Shown here piece by piece: positions 12,499 through 24,475 of a stretch of 60,000 nucleotides of DNA. Each line of letters opens with the position of its first letter. Within the stretch, counting starts at the first letter, position 1. The notes under the pieces are model-generated. The model was not told the DNA's origin, did not search any database, and saw only the letters and a program-made list of their open reading frames with translations. This DNA comes from Membranipora membranacea (Eukaryota > Bryozoa > Gymnolaemata > Cheilostomatida > Membraniporidae): assembly GCA_914767715.1 (NCBI GenBank), contig OU612069.1, positions 10,043,387 to 10,103,386 on the forward strand, given 5' to 3'. The position numbers and the translations under genes are program-made.

Positions 12499-15195
12499 CT
12501 GTAAGAGAACAACAATGTGGTCAGGAGAGTACAGTAATAATAGTGCGTCAACGTTAATATAACTACCCTTTCCAGAAAACGGGAGATAAGATTCCAGCTT
12601 CCTCCTAAGCCAAAACATCTGTCTTCGGTAACAACTAAATACAATATTTATTTGTTTAAAGAGGTTTCCAGGAAAGTTTACAGGAAAGTTTACAGATAGC
12701 GGAGTAGTTAATAGTAACTTGTTGCCTATAGAAGTTATTGATAATGTATGAGCTATTCTGTTTTTAAATATTGTACGATGGAGGATCCACTGTCCTATGG
12801 CTGACAGTAGAGAATGTATGACAGGAAATCATTAGAACATCTGTGTGGATGTGTGGATATGCAATGATTGTACGTGCTTCTCCTTTTTGTGGGTGAATAA
12901 AAGGTCTTCATCTCCGCGTGCAAATGGTTCATTCATTTACTCAGATATTTTTGTTTTGCATGTAAGCAGTTAAATTGGTCAAATAATATGTGATTGTATC
13001 CAGAATTTGTAGCTTTCATCTCCTGATTCTATTAGCTATCGAATTAGTCAGCTATAATGAGTCTCTGTTACCGAGCTATTAATACATGCACCACATTGAA
13101 TTTCAAATCTGGAATAGCATCATTAGCTTTCTTTCGCCAAACGATGGTCTCCCAAAAAAGGCAGTCCCTAGTAGTATTCTAGGAAAGCCTAAATCATTGA
13201 CGTTGAAGGCATTTCATTACCTTTTGCAGTTTTGTAACCAATTCTATTTCCGAGGCTATATTATTCACGCTAGTAGGGACAGTCAATCAAATACATGGCA
13301 GATGTGTTCCTGTGTTGAGTGTTCCAACTGTATGATGTTATGATGCTATTTCCGTTATGCGAAGAATTTAATTCAGTGATGGACTTTCAAATGCAGGTGA
13401 CATGGCACAGCTCAAGTCGAGCACAATCCACCAAACATTCTTAACCCTCGAGATACAAAAAAACTTTCATCGCAGGACATCGTCTTACCCCGAGCGCAGA
13501 TCACAGCTCGAAATATATCAGACAGCCAGATGAGCTTTCATCCGATTTAAAAGGGCTGATGGTAAAAATATCCCATAATGCATTTTTTGTTAATGAATGA
13601 TCAGGTAAATCCCTACATGTGTGATTGACCTTGTCTTCCAGCGAAGTCAAAGATAAAGTTGCATTGGCCCGATGTCAACAACTAGCCTGCTTTGTCTATA
13701 GCATCGCTGCTTGCCCAGACGGACTAGTTGCAAACATGTCCTTTAAAAGTTCCAGATTACCGATCGCAATATGAATACCTGATTTTCTGATTTTGTGGAG
13801 AAGCCAAGACGTATGTATATGCTACTCAATCAAACTTTCATAGTCGGTGCAGAATATGTCTTGAGATAACTAGGATTGTATGCATTGGTCTCCTGGGTTA
13901 AAATCGTAAAAAGCGCTGTATTATGTAGCGCTACGCTTCACAACCATGCAAGCTTAAAGAGACCAGGTAAAGATGATGCAGACAGAATGTCAATGTACCA
14001 ACACTTACCTTCTTTGTCTTGCCTATGTCTAAGTTAATTTCAAAAGGTAGAAGTTAAAGCTTGGATGAAAATGGTACCTTACCTTAGGGTCAAAGCTCAT
14101 CAGGTGTTTATGTAGGGAGTCTCTGACTTACCCTAACCAGCGGAATAAGCGGAACATAAATATCTCTGCTCTCGGCTCATTGATTTAGCTCAGCTCATTT
14201 TTAATAGCGAGCATATACAGGAACCACCCTGCTTGCCAGGGTAGTTATCCTCCAGTTACTCAGGCTAAAAAAACCTCATCAAAGCCATACAAGGTGACTA
14301 TTTCATTAATATCTATCAGAAATAAATCTATCGCTAAATTCCTGACCGGCTTTAGTATTGACACTGAAGGTGCAGCGAGGGGATTCATGGATATATTTGA
14401 TTCCGCATACATCTCTGTCACCACAAATAACTTAACTCAAAATAACCAAACATTGATTGTTGAGTATTGGTGTGAAAATGTCCCATCAGATATCTGAACT
14501 TATCACTGAGGGTGTATCTAGGAATTTAGCCCTATTTTCCTAGACTGGTGGCTAAACTTCGTGAGGAACGGTGATGGGTTACTGAATTCATAAGATGATC
14601 AAGGATGAACCTTTGCTATTTTACATCCTGATTTTATAACAGTCCTAGATCTTAATCTTTTAATTGGGGGCAACGCTTGGTTAATCATAACTAATTTGAT
14701 TTATTGTCCACACCTGTGTGAGCTGGAATTTCCATTTTTTAGATATAACTATGATTTCACCCTCGCTCATACACAAATCGCATGTTCTGAACGCGTAAGC
14801 GTTTTAGATTGTTGTGTTAATCTTTCAGATCAAGATCCGCCTACAGGTTTTTAGACACCAGATCAGACTGATGGTGGTGCGCTAATTATGAAAGCATTGC
14901 AGTGATGGCGGGACTAATACCACTGTAACACTTGGAATTTTTTATTCTTAACATGCGTCTTAGCCTTCAAGATATACAGATTTGATTAGGGTCCAACCTC
15001 ACAAAGCTGTTGTCCTAATTGTCACATTCCAACGTTCTATTGTCAGCTATGCCAGGCTAATAAATGAGCCATCATCAGTTGTCCCTCTTACATTTCTATC
15101 CCTTCACATGTGAGCCTTGTGCATCCTTCGGAAACATCTAATTGTCAAATTGGCAGAAAATCTGGTCATCCCCATTTGATATGCTCTATTAATAA

Positions 15196-15314
15196 TAGTC
15201 TAAGTGCTCAGACTCCAAGGCGCAGGGAGTTACTTGCGCCAGCTATCGAAGGAGAGGAGTTTGATAGCTGGCGCAAGTAACTCCCTGCGCCTTGGAGTCT
15301 GAGCACTTAGACTA
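15196..15314. repeat. Perfect 52-bp-arm hairpin, 15-nt loop
   Basis: The left arm 15196-15247 and right arm 15263-15314 are exact reverse complements; the loop is gaaggagaggagttt. With one base of slippage the pairing extends through flanking attaata to about 15187-15322. It contains no coding frame and is probably a foldback MITE or a recent inverted duplication. Confidence 0.9.
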
Positions 15315-16320
15315 TATTAATAACATTATAGCTACAAAGCACAGGCACGTGTCATACTCATGTGTCATACCCAGCGAAATAGCTATCAGCATATCAATAG
15401 CAGAAAGCAGAAAGCAATCCACTTTGTGACCAGTAGAGTGTATCTAATGGTTCCCTAATGTACATTACAAGAGAGTTTAAAAAATATCATGTTCTTTCTG
15501 ACAGTTCTGGGCTTAAGTTGTCACATGTGGGTTCAGAATCTGGAGTTAATCTTCTAGCTGTTCCCAAGCTTTCATTGCGAGTAGAATATTTTAGTAGAGA
15601 ATGCTTTTATTGTCTGAGTCACCCAACTGACCTTATATTGTTATGGATTTTAATTTTTGGTCAATCAGAATAAAACAGTCCAAAAATAATCAAGCTGGTC
15701 GTTTTCCTCAAATCCATCGGCTGTGTTGTGAAACATTCATGGGTTTGATAATATGATCATTGTTTTACACAAACTTTGATGCTGCATCAATAGTTAAATA
15801 TTTAATTATCACTATTATGAGCGCTGTGTGTCATACTGCTTGACAGTCTGCAAATTTAATTTTTTGATCCTAAGTTGGAGTTGCTTCCCCTCTATATGTA
15901 GCCCAGCTTTATAACATGAGTCGTGTGTACTTACTATCTCACACAATCCAATGGCAACAATGGGGTGGGCACTTGGTATTTACCTAAGTGCCTATCCCCT
16001 CCCCCCAGGCTCCATTGACCACTAATCCTCCCAACCCCCAACCCTACATTGTTGAAAATTTTAGAAATCAGTTGTATCATATTGCAGTAGAAAAAAAATA
16101 ACACAGATGCAAGGTCATGATACAGCAATATTTGGTATCTTGATCCTATATGCAGAAAAACATGTTTCAATTACTCTCTGGCACCAATAATTTATCGAAA
16201 TGGTCTGCGTATACATGCAGCTTATAGAATGAGGTGGTCATACATCACCTTTACTTTAATTGAAAACTGCCAGCCCATCTCATATTAATACTTTAACTAA
16301 GAGGACACATATTATCTTAC

Positions 16321-16493
16321 CAGAATTATTGGAGGCGTCGTATCCATATTGCCCTGATGTGGCCTGATTCTGTAGATCTTTATCTATGTCACTACATTGC
16401 TGCCTCTGCTCCCGAGCGTACACTCCTATCTTACGCCCCCAGTCCGCTGATGACGACATCCTTGGCAGCTGTCTGTGTCTCAGTCTATACTCA
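16321..16493 (-). CDS. Coding exon with possible alternative start codon (upstream of MFSD4-like gene)
   Basis: The acceptor is ccttag and the donor TCTG|gtaaga. The open frame reads EYRLRHRQLPR and then MSSSADWGRKIGVYAREQ; the ATG at 16459 would make a plausible protein start. It ends in phase 1 and joins 12498-12380 in frame (NNSG|GGIGSY). If translation starts here, this exon and the next replace the 41-residue N-terminus encoded at 7961-7839 with about 86 residues. The sequence is hydrophilic, with no recognised domain. Confidence 0.5.
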
Positions 16494-17052
16494 CTAAGGA
16501 CGGCTTTAAAAAAAATGATTTATCGGATTTTAATGTCAAATATCGGAACTTTTTAGCAGCCTATGAGACTCCTAGGCTTAAAAAAATGTGGTAATAAGAT
16601 TCCAATATCTCTGTTGTTAACCTTGTTATCGCTGTGATTGGAATCAGTATGTAGGATATACTGCCTAGCCTATAAGAGCTGTACCGGTACATTCTAAATG
16701 ACTGACTATTGAATTGCTGGCAAAAAAACTCGATTATGATTTTGGCACATAATTATCATCATCATGCTGGGTCACAACAGACAAAAAAGTTTTACAAGGA
16801 CTATTTGCAGCAACAAGCCAATCATTTCATCAATCCGTCAACTTGCAAACAGTTCAATTGATGAAAATAACCCTTGTTTTTTGTTAACCTGTAACTCATC
16901 ACACATGTATCCAAATACAGTTTGTAAAATAACATTGTCCTTGATCGCTAGCACCCTCCCTGCTCCCTAGCTCAGGCCTAGTAAAGAGGAAAACAGGTAA
17001 TACATACCAGAGATTTTCATAGGAATGAAATATAAATGTTTATAGTTTTATT

Positions 17053-17156
17053 CGGAGCCAGGCGCCAAGTTTTATCAGAGCATTTAGTTGGAGCTAGGCA
17101 CTAAGTTTTATTTGGACCCAGGCGTTAATTTTTCGTCAAAGCTAGGCGCTAAAATT
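17053..17156. repeat. Degenerate tandem repeat, about four units
   Basis: The motif ggagccaggcgccaagtttt recurs in increasingly diverged form (ggagctaggcactaag, ggacccaggcgttaat, aagctaggcgctaaaa). Confidence 0.6.
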
Positions 17157-17631
17157 CAGGCAATATTTGTATCAGCTGAAGAATAATTTGCTTATTGATA
17201 TTCTTTGGTGTGACGTTTATTACGTTATTCCTCCAAATCCCAACGAATCTCAGCTGCTGCTACTAACACCAGATATATGAAATGGCTCCATTATTTTGGA
17301 TTGTCACAGTCCAGGTCCAATGAGAGCCAGCGATGCTTTGATTTTGGTGTTACGATGTTACCTACCGTTAACTGAGTTTAATATCAAAGTCATATTCCTA
17401 ATCACATGGTGAAGGTAGCAACAACACACAAAAATAACAGTAAGATAGATACCGCCACATGGCCAGTGTTTCATAAAGACCAAACTTGATATGCTTACCG
17501 AACTCCAGCTGCTCAGAAAATGATACAGTTTGTTACTGGTTAGGCCATCATAACAGATGCTAATTAATACAAGCAATCAAATTATGTATACAAAACATTA
17601 TTGTCTAATATTATATGTAAATAATAGTTAC

Positions 17632-17779
17632 CAGTTTATTATCCCTTCCAGCTAGATCATTCTTATCCCTGATAGTTGGTACGGATTGAGAGCAAGCGGT
17701 AGAGGGAAGTATATGTAGATATTCTATCAGCTGTAGTGAACTTGAACAGCAGCCATATGTACCCTCTTTAATATTTCGA
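17632..17779 (-). CDS. Coding exon of unresolved minus-strand transcript
   Basis: The acceptor is tttaacag and the donor CTG|gtaact. The exon is open in the frame handed over by the 18048-18116 exon (AG|T split codon) and encodes 49 residues including KEGTYGCCSSSLQLIEYLH and a lysine/aspartate-rich end. It finishes in phase 0. Linking it to 16493-16321, which needs two leftover bases, works only through two candidate 10-nt microexons (17508-17499 and 17371-17362), and that link is uncertain. Confidence 0.4.
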
Positions 17780-18047
17780 CTGTTAAACGGCAGCAAATAG
17801 CGGCTTCATTGATTTTTTAGCTCTCAACGCTGGCATTCTTTTGAGGTAGCATTAATTATTTAATAGACAATTAATTCTGTCAGATAGAAAATAGGACCAT
17901 TCATGACAATGCGCTAATCGAGCCAGCAGCCATTTAGCGCTGAACACAACGTCAGCACAATAGTAGCAATCAAGGCAGCGTCTCAAGATCTTTATACCTG
18001 ACTACGGCAGGTACTCGATAATGATAAAAAGGACTTTGAATATTTAC

Positions 18048-18116
18048 CTGCTTCTGTTAGGAGGATAGAGACGAAATATCATACTGTCCTCCACTCTATC
18101 AAATCGTCTAAATATA
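18048..18116 (-). CDS. Short coding exon of unresolved minus-strand transcript
   Basis: This is a 69-nt exon between the acceptor aacggtag and the donor AGCAG|gtaaat. The frame gives IFRRFDRVEDSMIFRLYPPN and is consistent with both neighbouring candidate exons (19757-19815 before, 17632-17779 after). No domain is recognised. An internal ATG (MIFRLYPPN) could serve as a start. Confidence 0.35.
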
Positions 18117-18836
18117 CTACCGTTAGTAGAGATAAAAACGATAATAAAATTAATAATAATGATACAATATTGTCAGACAAGTTTGTCAAAAAATTATGAG
18201 GATAGAAATCAATAAGAAACAGAAACATGGTAACTAGCATCTAATCTATGGTAGTTATATTTCTTTATTTATTGGTACATAAGTGTCTTGTGACCGGTAC
18301 TTCCTGCAAACAACCGCTGGCACTTACAAAGTTTGTTTCATTATGTCATGTTCAGACTATCAAATTAGACAACAAACTAAAGACTTTGGTCAGATAAACC
18401 GGCAAAATCTATATAGTGATCGCCGTAGCTATTCTAGTGTAGACTCAGAGGCTCAGGAAATAATCCACCATCATGAGTGGTGTAACAGGTAGATTAGACA
18501 TGAGTGGCCGTGGCCATCCCCCCTCGGACCTCCCTCTATAACAGTTCATCAATCAGGCACACTAGTTAAAAATGAAAATGGTTGAAAAAGGCAAGGGCAG
18601 CTAGGCATTCAGGCTAGGAAGTGGCTCAACTAGATCAAACTCCTGCTTGTCAACACAAAATTGTTGAAAGCCCTTGTTTGTAGTCTGCTGGTGACTATAA
18701 TTGGGTGTTGTTAGCTCCCCGGGGGTGTGTCTGCATGATGCAGTGTAGGGCAACGTGGCGCACTTAACACAGCCTTGTCCCAAACCCATGTGATGAGTGG
18801 TAAACACTGAATTACAAACGTCATTCTCATGTACTA

Positions 18837-19016
18837 CCCCCTCCCCCGCCCCTAACAGTCCTCCACACACTGCCCATCCCTCCTACCCCCACCCCACCCA
18901 ACCCCTAACTCTCCTCCATCCCTTCCACTTTCCAACCCTAACACTCCCCACCCCTAACACCCCCACCCCTAACACCCCCACACCCCCACACCCCACACCC
19001 CCACACCCCCAGTCCA
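18837..19016. repeat. C-rich tract with CCCCTAACA-like units
   Basis: Runs of cccacccctaacaccccc and ccccacacc form low-complexity, strongly strand-biased DNA. The C-rich strand has CCCTAA cores that superficially resemble telomeric repeat, but spacing is irregular. The Pro/Thr-rich open frame through it is an artefact. Confidence 0.7.
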
Positions 19017-19756
19017 GCACATGTTTATTTTGTTGATAATGTAGTTAGATATAGCCCAAGTCTCATATCAAAGCCTATATAATCAGGCTATCAACAATCA
19101 AACAAACAATGCTGTTTGTATTGTGTTGATCTTGTGAATTTTATAATAGGAGTAGACTGAGATTCATCAAAATCAATATTCAGCACTGCTCAAGGCACTA
19201 TTGGGCTATGTGCAGTACAATTATTTATTGTATCTACATCTCTATACCGTATCTGAGTGTTCATGTATAATGTTTATATCATCAGCAGAAAACTTCTTTT
19301 TTACACAAATATGTTATTTAGTTAATATCAATTTTTTCTGTATCAGGCTACCAGACAGGTTTTGTTGCTTAGAGTATAGGCTTCTCTAGATCACAGTTAG
19401 TACATATAGGTGCTTGGTTAGCCTATGTACTTTGTAACAAGCTATAGCCTGTTGTTTCATGCAGTTCCTATTTCCTACGCAGGTTTACAAGAAGTGTCTG
19501 GGAAACTAAGCAAGAACCCAAATTAGGATTCAATGCCTGACAAGTGCATTTCTATCTATCTGAAAAAGGGTTCTTTTCTCGAGCATCTATGGTACCCAGG
19601 CTATCTTCAGTCCTGATTTTATCACTAACAAATAACTAAGTAAGTCAGGGTTATAATTGTTATATTTGAATCTGCTCTTAATACTATGACACTATTCTAC
19701 TCATGAGTTTGGAGTTGCCCTCAGTAACTTCAAGGGAGGACAACTCTTACACTTAC

Positions 19757-19815
19757 CAAAATTTCGCCAAAGTTATCACATCGGAGAGTTTGGGCCGACT
19801 TCTTGACTTGATCGC
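19757..19815 (-). CDS. Short coding exon of unresolved minus-strand transcript
   Basis: This is a 59-nt exon with acceptor cttctttcag and donor TTTTG|gtaagt. In the frame that joins 18116-18048 it reads AIKSRSRPKLSDVITLAKF. A further 21-nt phase-0 microexon candidate lies upstream at 23041-23021 (acceptor gtatcttag, donor ACT|gtgagt, ENHDETT). Nothing in these short peptides identifies a family. Confidence 0.3.
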
Positions 19816-20128
19816 CTGAAAGAAGCGATAGAAAATGGTTTATAGCCAGCTTCAATAGTTAACAAACGTTTATACAATTTTAGGGACACTATGCTGTATG
19901 TTTCAGTTCTTTGTGGTAAATTAACATCGGTATATGTTAAAAATAACAAAACAGTCTAACTGAGTAAGCGGAGATCTGCTGCTTGATGACTGTGGTGTGA
20001 TTTTATTGTATTGTATAAATTTAACTTATCGAGGGTCTTCATTAGTACAGAAGTCTCATTACTCAGCTGTTTCAGAGGTATTTACACTAAATCCTTATAT
20101 TTATCTCATTAAAAGAATTTACTTTAAT

Positions 20129-20405
20129 TCATAATAAACATGTGAAGCTTCAAATTAAAGATCTAAGATACAAAGATTCTGCTACATACAATTCTTTACC
20201 GTTACATTTGAGATCTGAAGAGAAGTTCAGTTCATTCAAAACTTTACTTTTCAACCATATATTATCGACTTGACCAACATCATTGATGATATTATTTCCC
20301 TTCTGTTTCTCTTTTTTTTTGTTTTAAAAAAAATTGTTTTCTGGCACTGAGTGCAAAACATTTCGAATGAGATGACTTTGGATGCCAATAAAAAGTATAT
20401 ATATT
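20129..20405 (+). mobile_element. LINE 3' end (reverse transcriptase tail plus 3' UTR)
   Basis: The plus-strand frame ends in YNSLPLHLRSEEKFSSFKTL followed by LFNHILST and a stop. This is the W/YNSLP...SSFK...L signature seen at the C-terminus of many non-LTR retrotransposon ORF2 proteins. A 3' UTR (ctggcactgagtgcaaaaca) and an AT simple-repeat tail follow. It is 5' truncated. Confidence 0.75.
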
Positions 20406-22540
20406 CTAGTATGGCCATAGTCTTAATAATAAACCTTATTAAGTCTATGGGTATGGCAGACGTGGTATAAGAAAAAGGATTAGATAGCCGCTTTGATGAA
20501 AATACTACACTTTTGCTATTCTCAGGTTGTTCCCAGTTAATATATTATACGCGTGTGAAACAACTCAAGATTAAGTGTAATAGTATTAGAACCAAATGAT
20601 ATTCCGTGCTTGTAAAGTCATCCTAAAACGCTCAATCATACAAACATATCTAAGTTTCTAGAAAGAGAGAGATGTCACTCAAATATGTTGTCACCATGCT
20701 GAACAGCAGGAGATTGTCTAGGTTTTGATCGAAGCGATTATTGATTATGGCTTTTACATCTTGAGATATTTGGAATTTTTGGCTAAACTAGCTTTATTTG
20801 GTCCAAAACATCCACTCCTCTCCAGCTAAAAAACAGAAACTAGGTTAAACAACATGTTATACACACTAGCTTCTATTAAACTAGAGGGTATTTCTGAGGT
20901 TTTGATTGTGGTTTGATTGTTTGATGATAAATTCAATACTAGAGCGATTATGAGCATAGACATTAATTCGCTCTCGATGCTAAACGAAACAATCACCCAA
21001 AAAAGGGGATCCAATGATTGTTGTACACAATGTGCTTTGCATATGATACTGCACTGATTTTCATCACGCTTTTGCATAACATAATTTAGTGCATCATTTT
21101 GCCCATTGCTGCCTATATGTTATCAATGTATTTTATTTAATGTACAACTATTCAAGTCAGACTACTAGCAACGTGTCAGTGAAAGAATTTTTGAGATGGG
21201 ACAAACAGTTCCTGAGAAACTGAAAAGGCGATATATGACGTTAATAGTCTTGACATTAGGACTATCAAACTTACTAACTTGGAGTTTGGGTAGATGTAGG
21301 CGGAGTTTGGGTAGATGTAGGCGGAGTTTGGGGTGGAAGGGTGGATAGAAGCTTTCCCCATTCACAATTTGCTCTTGAAATGTTCAAATAATATACTAAT
21401 TGCTCAAGTTTTTTTCCTATTCTTACTGTTTAGTACGAAAAAGAAGGCTGTTCCTGAAGAGGGACGCAAGGTGCCCACATCTTCATGCTGAGAATGTGAA
21501 TGTGCCATAACAGACCTCCTGAACTGGATGTGCAGCAAGATGCCAAAACTGAAACTGGCACTACTCAGCCATTGGCACTGACATGTTGAGATCAGCCAAG
21601 CCATTCTCGTACTGAAAACACTTACTGAACTTTATCCCCGCCTCCCATTTCCCAGAGCATAAAGTTTGGAAATGTGGTACTCTTATGGTCTTAACATGCA
21701 ATGTTCATTAGATGTTGGGTGGGGTTGATAATCTTAGGATGGTAAAAGATTGTCAACTCTTTAAACAAGCTACTGTCAAAATCAAGTAATCTAAGGGTTT
21801 CCATTTTCACGCGTACTTTCCCCATTTCAGGATATTTGACAAAAATCTCTGTGTTCTATAGGCTGCATGCAATAGAGGAGGCAACACCAAAGTGGGTGTT
21901 TGTATATCCAGGTCCCAAACTCCCTGGTATATCATCTCTGCTTGATATAGCTTTTAAACCAATAAACTAAGCTTGTCAATATATACGGGATACATCGATA
22001 TGAACACATAGTTATACAGAAAAACCTGGCCGATCACAAGGAGAGTAATATATGAGCCATCATTCACCTCTAGATAACTAACCCACAATATGGAGAAGCT
22101 GAGAAGGAGAAGCTGAGGGTGATGACGTTTGAGGCTTTTGTTACTTCAAAAGCTACAATAAAGAAATGATGTTGACATATAATAACAGAAGGACTTAAAC
22201 AATAGGAATAGTAATATTTGAATATACACCCGAGGTAGCTTGTCTTGACAAGCTTTGTTTGGTGGGGGGGGGGGGGGAAGTTGTGTTCTGAAAAGACAAG
22301 GAAACACAACTCAGTTAGTCCTATACAAACTGATTGGTGTGATAGAGAAGTTATCTACCCGATCGCAAGAGATGACAATATTTAATATCGGCTGCTCGAC
22401 ACAATGGTTTCTCATCTAAAGCACACGTTTCACTTTGGCGATTCGCCAGTGCGTTTTTTCCTAATTATGGCTTATTAAATTCAAACCTGTCTGGTATTTC
22501 TTCCCATAAAGAAAAATGCTTACTTCCTACTACTACCAGC

Positions 22541-22983
22541 ATTTATTCTCTTGTTCGACCACGCTGCTGTTTAGCAGGCAATGTGAGAAACCAATCATTT
22601 ATTCTCTTGTTCGACCACGCTGCTGTTTAGCAGGCAATGTGAGAAACCAATCATTTATTCTCTTGTTCGACCATGCTGCTGTTTAGCAGGCAATGTGAGA
22701 AACCAATAATTTATTCTCTTGTTCGACCACGCTGTTCGACCACGCTGCTGTTTAGCAGGCAATGTGAGAAACTAATAATTTATTCTCTTGTTCGACCACG
22801 CTGTTGGACCACGCTGTTGGACCACGCTGTTGGACCACGCTGTTGGACCACGCTGTTGGACCACGCTGTTGGACCACGCTGTTGGACCACGCTGTTGGAC
22901 CACGCTGTTGGACCACGCTGTTCGACCACGCTGTTGGACCACGCTGCTGTTTAGCAGGCAATGTGAGAAACCAATCATTTATT
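22541..22983. repeat. Nested minisatellite: 56-bp units with internal 13-bp array
   Basis: Four to five copies of a 56-bp unit (tttattctcttgttcgacca...aaccaatca) run into about eleven copies of the 13-mer gttggaccacgct. Part of another 56-bp unit closes the array. The 13-mer derives from the cgaccacgctg segment of the larger unit. Frames are open on both strands but are repeat artefacts. Confidence 0.9.
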
Positions 22984-23521
22984 TAGGAAGATAAATTCAT
23001 TAGTATAAAAAAACACTCACAGTTGTTTCATCATGATTTTCCTAAGATACGCAAAATGAGCTTAAAGTGTAAAGGACAGATAAAAGAAATAGGGATAAAT
23101 CATTCACTAAATATTATAAATTATTATTATAGGTGTCGATGAAAAATTTCAATGAGATGCTTTCAATATTCAGTAACACACAGTGTCATATAATTTTGTA
23201 TAATATATAAGAAATCTAGGACTATAGTTTCTGTGATGTTGATCTTATAAATAAAAGAGGTCATCAGGATGTTGCCTTTATAACTACTTGTTCTTTGTAT
23301 ACTTTCAAGCCAACCAAATAAATAGAATAATAAGAAGCAAAACTGAAAAAAACACCTAAGCTACGGACAGTCAAAAAGTGGCAATGGCGCTAAAATATGT
23401 ATTGAGTAAATAGGAGTTCAAACAGGTAACCACTCCTCCCTCTACACCAACATTTTCTTTAAAACTAGAAAATATTGCGGTGACGAAAATTATTATATAT
23501 ATACCTTCAAACTCAAAACAA

Positions 23522-23649
23522 TCACTTTACTTTATGCACTTTCTGAATATGGATGGCCAAGCGGCAGCTGGCTTTGAATGTTTTGTTGCAAATGTAACAA
23601 TTCATATGATTTTGTTCCTGTTCCGAACCACCAGCTATTGTTGCCCCAA
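23522..23649 (-). CDS. Alternative C-terminal exon of the deaminase gene encoding a C2H2 zinc finger
   Basis: The acceptor is tttcttcttag and the stop TGA is at 23524-23522. The exon starts in phase 1, as does the 24698 exon, so the deaminase exon 25517-25244 (ends ACT|G) can splice to either. Skipping 24698-24476 yields a 213-residue protein ending in one classical finger: C189-YI-C192, 12 residues, H205, four residues, H210, then KVK. When the 24698-24476 exon is included, this sequence would become 3' UTR, since that exon has a CAG|gtgggt donor 44 nt after its stop. The linkage is inferred from phase and position. A separate gene with missing 5' exons is the alternative. Confidence 0.55.
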
Positions 23650-24475
23650 CTAAGAAGAAAAATAAGAAGTTATAATTATGCAGAGTTGACAAGCTAGTAT
23701 GTAATATGAATTTGGCGTAACATTTTAATAATATCATACTAGCAAGGGTCATAGTGATACTGAGCACAACACAAAATCAGAGTGATGGTACCCTGACTAT
23801 ATTACTTTATTTAGAACAGCAGGTATTAGGGGGAAGGCACATTGTGTTTGTGTTGAGATGCTGATTCTGTTTTAAAGCAATAATGGGTTGAAGAATTGGG
23901 AACAATGTGGTCTCTGGTGACACTCATTCCTCCTGGTCCCCTCAGCGGAAACTCTGACCAAGCTAAGTGTTGATGGCACAAAACCCCACGACAATTCGAT
24001 ATTTTTGCGCCCGATTAATAATATTCATGTAAAGAGGTGTAAGAGATCTATTTCAGTGAGGTTAACTACCACTGTGAGGAGATTAGCAGAAATGGTTTTT
24101 GTGGTGGAAAGGGGCTTGAATTTGAGATTGGAATGGAGCAGAATACTTTGCAACCAGTGTCTTACTCAGTACTCACATTGTAATCGTAATAATAGACAGT
24201 AATTAACGTAAACCATTTTGGCTATAACGAAGTCAAAATATGGAATGGTCCATTTAACACCAAAATATGCATTTTTAATTCAAGCTTAACTGTAACTTCT
24301 TGGCCTAGAATTAGCTCTCCGTACATGTTTTTGCACACAACCTGTTTCGATTTATATACTAGATACAATGCCAGCTTTTGGAGTTACCTACCCATAGCAT
24401 GACAGAAAATGTAAATGCTGTGGAATATTTTTTCATGTTGTGTTATGTTATGTTATTATTACACTAGTGACCCAC

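Noticed and set aside
18797-19036. Pro/Thr-rich open frame
   Set aside because: It is low-complexity C-rich DNA without splice or start context.
22087-22155. Possible minus-strand exon (FEVTKASNVITLSFSF)
   Set aside because: It has a good acceptor, but every frame reaching the strong donor has a stop; only a weak donor would rescue it.
22541-22983. CRISPR-like array
   Set aside because: The genome is eukaryotic, the units are contiguous without unique spacers, and no cas genes are present.
22673-22994. Several overlapping open frames on both strands in the minisatellite
   Set aside because: They arise from repeat periodicity and have no splice context or non-repeat protein sequence.
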